A DNA stretch of 8,566 nt, from NCBI GenBank assembly GCA_040755275.1, contig JBFMBE010000159.1:1-8566 (forward strand), read 5' to 3'. Both the position numbers and the translations under genes were made by a program. The stretch is from Desulfatirhabdium sp040755275 (GTDB lineage: Bacteria > Desulfobacterota > Desulfobacteria > Desulfobacterales > Desulfatirhabdiaceae). The stretch's first letter is position 1. Every line of letters starts with the position of its first letter. The notes under the pieces are model-generated. The model had not been told where the DNA came from. It did no database searches and saw only the letters and a program-made list of their open reading frames with translations. Below are positions 7,022 to 8,566 of the stretch, piece after piece.

Positions 7022-7042
7022 ACTTCTAACTTCTGAGTTCTG
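7022..7042 (+). repeat. Three tandem 7-bp units (ACTTCTG-like)
   Basis: ACTTCTA, ACTTCTG and AGTTCTG follow one another without gaps just after the usp terminator. Units two and three differ by one base, and unit one differs from unit two at its last base. It resembles the short heptamer tandem repeats scattered in intergenic DNA of many bacteria. I can assign no function. Confidence 0.5.
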
Positions 7043-7057
7043 CAGGAACGATTAGGC

Positions 7058-7148
7058 GATGGTCCCGCAAATCATCGCTTCTATCCGGAAAGTTATCTTG
7101 AATGCCGGGCCTCCATCAGGAAGGAGGGTGATGTTTTGCGAGATCGTC
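7058..7148 (+). repeat. Decayed or short relative of the palindromic element
   Basis: The ends at 7058-7076 and 7130-7148 are inverted repeats matching at 15 of 19 positions. They share the GATGG..CGCAAA signature of the larger copies. GAATGCCGGGC (7100-7110) also occurs at 8396-8406 in the full-size right-hand copy, at nearly the same distance from the element end (42 versus 39 bp). This supports common origin rather than chance. At 91 bp it is much smaller than the 313-bp form. It lies between the convergent usp and tauE-type genes. Confidence 0.55.
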
Positions 7149-7165
7149 ATGGCTGGTCGACCGGG

Positions 7166-8119
7166 TCATCGGAAGAAATCGACGACATACTTTCCTGCCG
7201 TAAATACGATGATTCCGGCCAGCATCCACTTGATGGCCTTGGCAGGCACGAATTTTTGAAAGCGTGCCCCCATGTACATGCCAGCCATGCCACCTAGGCC
7301 GAACAACACGCCCAACAGCCAGTCGGGAGCAATGGACATGTTCGGGTAGAAGGGAGCGATGGCCTGGTAGAAGGCGACTCCTGCAACGGAGGTCATGAAG
7401 GTGCCCATCAGTGCGGCACCGGCTACGGTATAAACCGGCAGGCCGAAAAACGTGACGAAGAACGGTGCGATGATGGCGCCACCGCCGATGCCGTAGATTC
7501 CCCCCACGATGCCGACGATGAAGCTCAGGCTGAAAATCCCCCAGAACGAAACGTCGAAGGTTTCCCCGTAGAACGTGTAGCCAAGCCGTTTCAGATTGAA
7601 ATGGGTGACGCGGATGGCAGGAAGCGGTTGGAGGGTCTGTCCGTTTCCTGCCTGCAAACGGTATTGGCGCACCATTTCCTGAAACCGTTTCTCGCTGGCT
7701 GCCTTACTGTCCGCTCCTGTTCCCTTCTTGAGAAGATCCATCACCATTCGAAACCCGATATAAAATAGGACAGCGGCAGCAAACAGTTTGAAATTCTTAG
7801 GATTGGGAAGATAGACGATGCGGACGAAGGCTCCAATCAGCACTCCGGGCAAGGTACCGAGCACGACGACCCATGTCAGGGGCCAGACCATTCGGCCTTC
7901 CTTCCAGTAACGGTATACCCCGCTCGGGATGGCGACGATATTGAACAGCTGATTGGTGGCACTGACCGACGGATGGGTGTATCCAAGGAAGGACATCTGG
8001 AAGGGCAGCAGCAGAAAGGCCCCTGATACCCCGCCCATGGAGGTGAAGAAGGAAATGACGAAAGCGACCAGAGGGGGAATCCAGGGGGCGACTTCGATAC
8101 CTGCGATGGGAAATAGCAT
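7166..8119 (-). CDS. Sulfite/sulfonate exporter TauE/SafE family membrane protein
   Basis: This 317-residue polytopic inner-membrane protein of the TauE/SafE (formerly DUF81) family has about eight membrane helices in two halves. The first half carries SMGGVSGAFLLLPF (27-40) and TNQLFNIVAIPSG (55-67). The second carries the family hallmark GIYGIGGGAIIAPF (207-220) and LMGTFMTSVAG (237-247). A hydrophilic stretch of roughly 55 residues (about 131-188) separates the halves and makes the protein longer than the usual 250-270. Family members are linked to export of sulfite, sulfonates or sulfoacetate, but the substrate here is an inference. The start at 8119 is chosen because AAAGGAGGT sits just before it. 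The frame stays open upstream to 8293, into a neighbouring repeat, but that part is not expected to be translated. Confidence 0.9.
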   Translation of the reverse strand: MLFPIAGIEVAPWIPPLVAFVISFFTSMGGVSGAFLLLPFQMSFLGYTHPSVSATNQLFNIVAIPSGVYRYWKEGRMVWPLTWVVVLGTLPGVLIGAFVRIVYLPNPKNFKLFAAAVLFYIGFRMVMDLLKKGTGADSKAASEKRFQEMVRQYRLQAGNGQTLQPLPAIRVTHFNLKRLGYTFYGETFDVSFWGIFSLSFIVGIVGGIYGIGGGAIIAPFFVTFFGLPVYTVAGAALMGTFMTSVAGVAFYQAIAPFYPNMSIAPDWLLGVLFGLGGMAGMYMGARFQKFVPAKAIKWMLAGIIVFTAGKYVVDFFR

Positions 8120-8122
8120 GAG

Positions 8123-8131
8123 ACCTCCTTT
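8123..8131 (-). promoter_or_regulatory. Strong Shine-Dalgarno fixing the TauE/SafE-type gene start
   Basis: Read on the minus strand, AAAGGAGGT lies 3 nt before ATG 8119-8117. It decides the start against the longer open frame that would begin at 8293 within repeat DNA and add 58 residues with no family resemblance. Confidence 0.8.
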
Positions 8132-8189
8132 CGACGAGAGGAATCGTTTCGAAAAATGGATTGCATTCTTGGGAGAAAAAGGTTGTTTC

Positions 8190-8217
8190 CTTATCACATC
8201 GAAATGAAGACTGTCAA
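8190..8217 (-). promoter_or_regulatory. Sigma70-type promoter of the TauE/SafE-type gene
   Basis: On the minus strand a perfect TTGACA (8217-8212) is followed after 16 bp by GATAAG (8195-8190). TGT directly before the -10 provides an extended -10. The leader would be about 64 nt. The -35 overlaps the 11-bp direct repeat (8213-8223) that borders the short palindromic element, so the element sits immediately upstream of this promoter. Confidence 0.55.
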
Positions 8218-8218
8218 A

Positions 8219-8345
8219 CATGACCTCGCAAAAAGTCAGGAAGTCTCTGTCGAGTCGCGGGGTGGCTGGGGAACCTTTTCCGCTGCTTCGCAAAATTCAC
8301 CCGCCCTCCTGCGGGTCAGTAGAAACTGCCTGACTGTTTGCCGGG
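8219..8345 (+). repeat. Short palindromic derivative of the repeat family, copy 3
   Basis: The left part, from CCTCGCAAAAAGTC (8224) through the GGGGTGGCTGGGGAACC block to about 8275, matches the left arms of the copies at 1 and 399. It does not continue into their right arm. Instead 8321-8345 is the inverse of 8224-8248, matching at about 20 of 25 positions, so the unit is a self-contained imperfect palindrome of about 120-127 bp. A 6-bp stem (8299-8304 with 8311-8316) lies inside. The 11-mer GTCAAACATGA occurs at both borders (8213-8223 and 8348-8358). It is non-coding and lies just upstream of the TauE/SafE-type promoter. Confidence 0.75.
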
Positions 8346-8356
8346 CCGTCAAACAT

Positions 8357-8566
8357 GATGGAGTCGCACAAAGTCGATTTTCCCGTGCTTTTCGGGAATG
8401 CCGGGCATCAGCGGGGTGGCTGGGGAAGCCTTTTGAGCTTGCTGCGAAAACCTGTTTGAAGCCGCCGGATATCGTTGGATCGGACGGACGTGCTGGATCG
8501 AAATTTAGGTTGAAAAACAAACTGTTGCGATTCAACCAGCCTCTGTTTGCTGTCTGGCCATCCGTC
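8357..8566 (-). repeat. Full-size palindromic element, copy 4, inverted and cut by window end
   Basis: It starts with GATGGAGTCGCACAAAGTC (8357-8375) and runs in the same order as the reverse complement of copies 1 and 2. The GATTTTCCCGTGCTTTTCG block comes first, then GGGGTGGCTGGGGAAGCC, then the GCCGCCGGATATCG hairpin region, and finally diverged central sequence to the window edge. The central part near 8500-8566 still aligns with the middle of copy 2 but with many changes, so this copy looks older than the left pair. Its orientation is opposite to copies 1 and 2. A minus-strand frame spanning 8236-8535 crosses copies 3 and 4 and is most likely not a gene. Confidence 0.75.

Noticed and set aside
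8120..8293. A 58-residue N-terminal extension of the TauE/SafE-type protein.
   Set aside because: It begins inside a repeat, crosses the predicted promoter, and a strong Shine-Dalgarno sits immediately before the Met at 8119.
8236..8535. A 99-codon minus-strand frame sharing peptide stretches with frames in the left repeats.
   Set aside because: It spans two adjacent repeat elements of different structure. The shared peptide follows from the shared DNA, and no start signal or known domain is visible.

Overview
This window reads as a chromosomal segment of a Gram-negative bacterium of moderately high GC, most likely a deltaproteobacterium (Desulfobacterota). That placement is an inference. 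It rests on general codon and protein flavour, the TauE/SafE-type exporter, and abundant short palindromic repeats with ends reading like TCGCAAAAAGTC. No rRNA, tRNA or phylogenetic marker is present to confirm it.

Layout, left to right. (1) Positions 1-711 hold two near-identical copies of a ~313 bp imperfect-palindrome, MITE-like element (1-310 and 399-711), separated by 88 bp. (2) 712-925 is a leader with no recognised gene. (3) 926-6352 is a tightly overlapping four-gene operon on the + strand: an HlyD-type periplasmic adaptor, a double-NBD ABC ATPase, and two paralogous ABC-2 permeases. Order and content match the E. coli ybhG-ybhF-ybhS-ybhR type of tripartite exporter. No TetR regulator and no TolC-like outer-membrane gene is in the window. 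(4) 6412-6939 is a universal stress protein with its own strong-looking promoter inside the end of the last permease gene and a hairpin terminator behind it. (5) 7166-8119 on the - strand is a TauE/SafE-family membrane exporter with its own promoter and Shine-Dalgarno. (6) 8219-8566 holds two more relatives of the repeat: a short ~127 bp palindromic derivative, and the start of a full-size copy in inverted orientation relative to the left pair. A fifth, decayed relative sits at 7058-7148 between the usp and tauE genes.

How it works together (inference). The adaptor, ATPase and permease pair should form one inner-membrane ABC-2 pump with a periplasmic extension, exporting a hydrophobic or toxic compound. 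The ATPase is asymmetric: all its departures from consensus fall in one of its two composite ATP sites. The usp and tauE genes look like separate transcription units rather than part of the pump.

The most unusual content is the repeat family. It has palindromic structure with a compensatory base-pair change between copies, a candidate 6-bp target duplication, minus-strand terminator-like hairpins inside the arms, and an 11-bp direct repeat that overlaps the tauE -35 box. I did not find a clearly new protein system.
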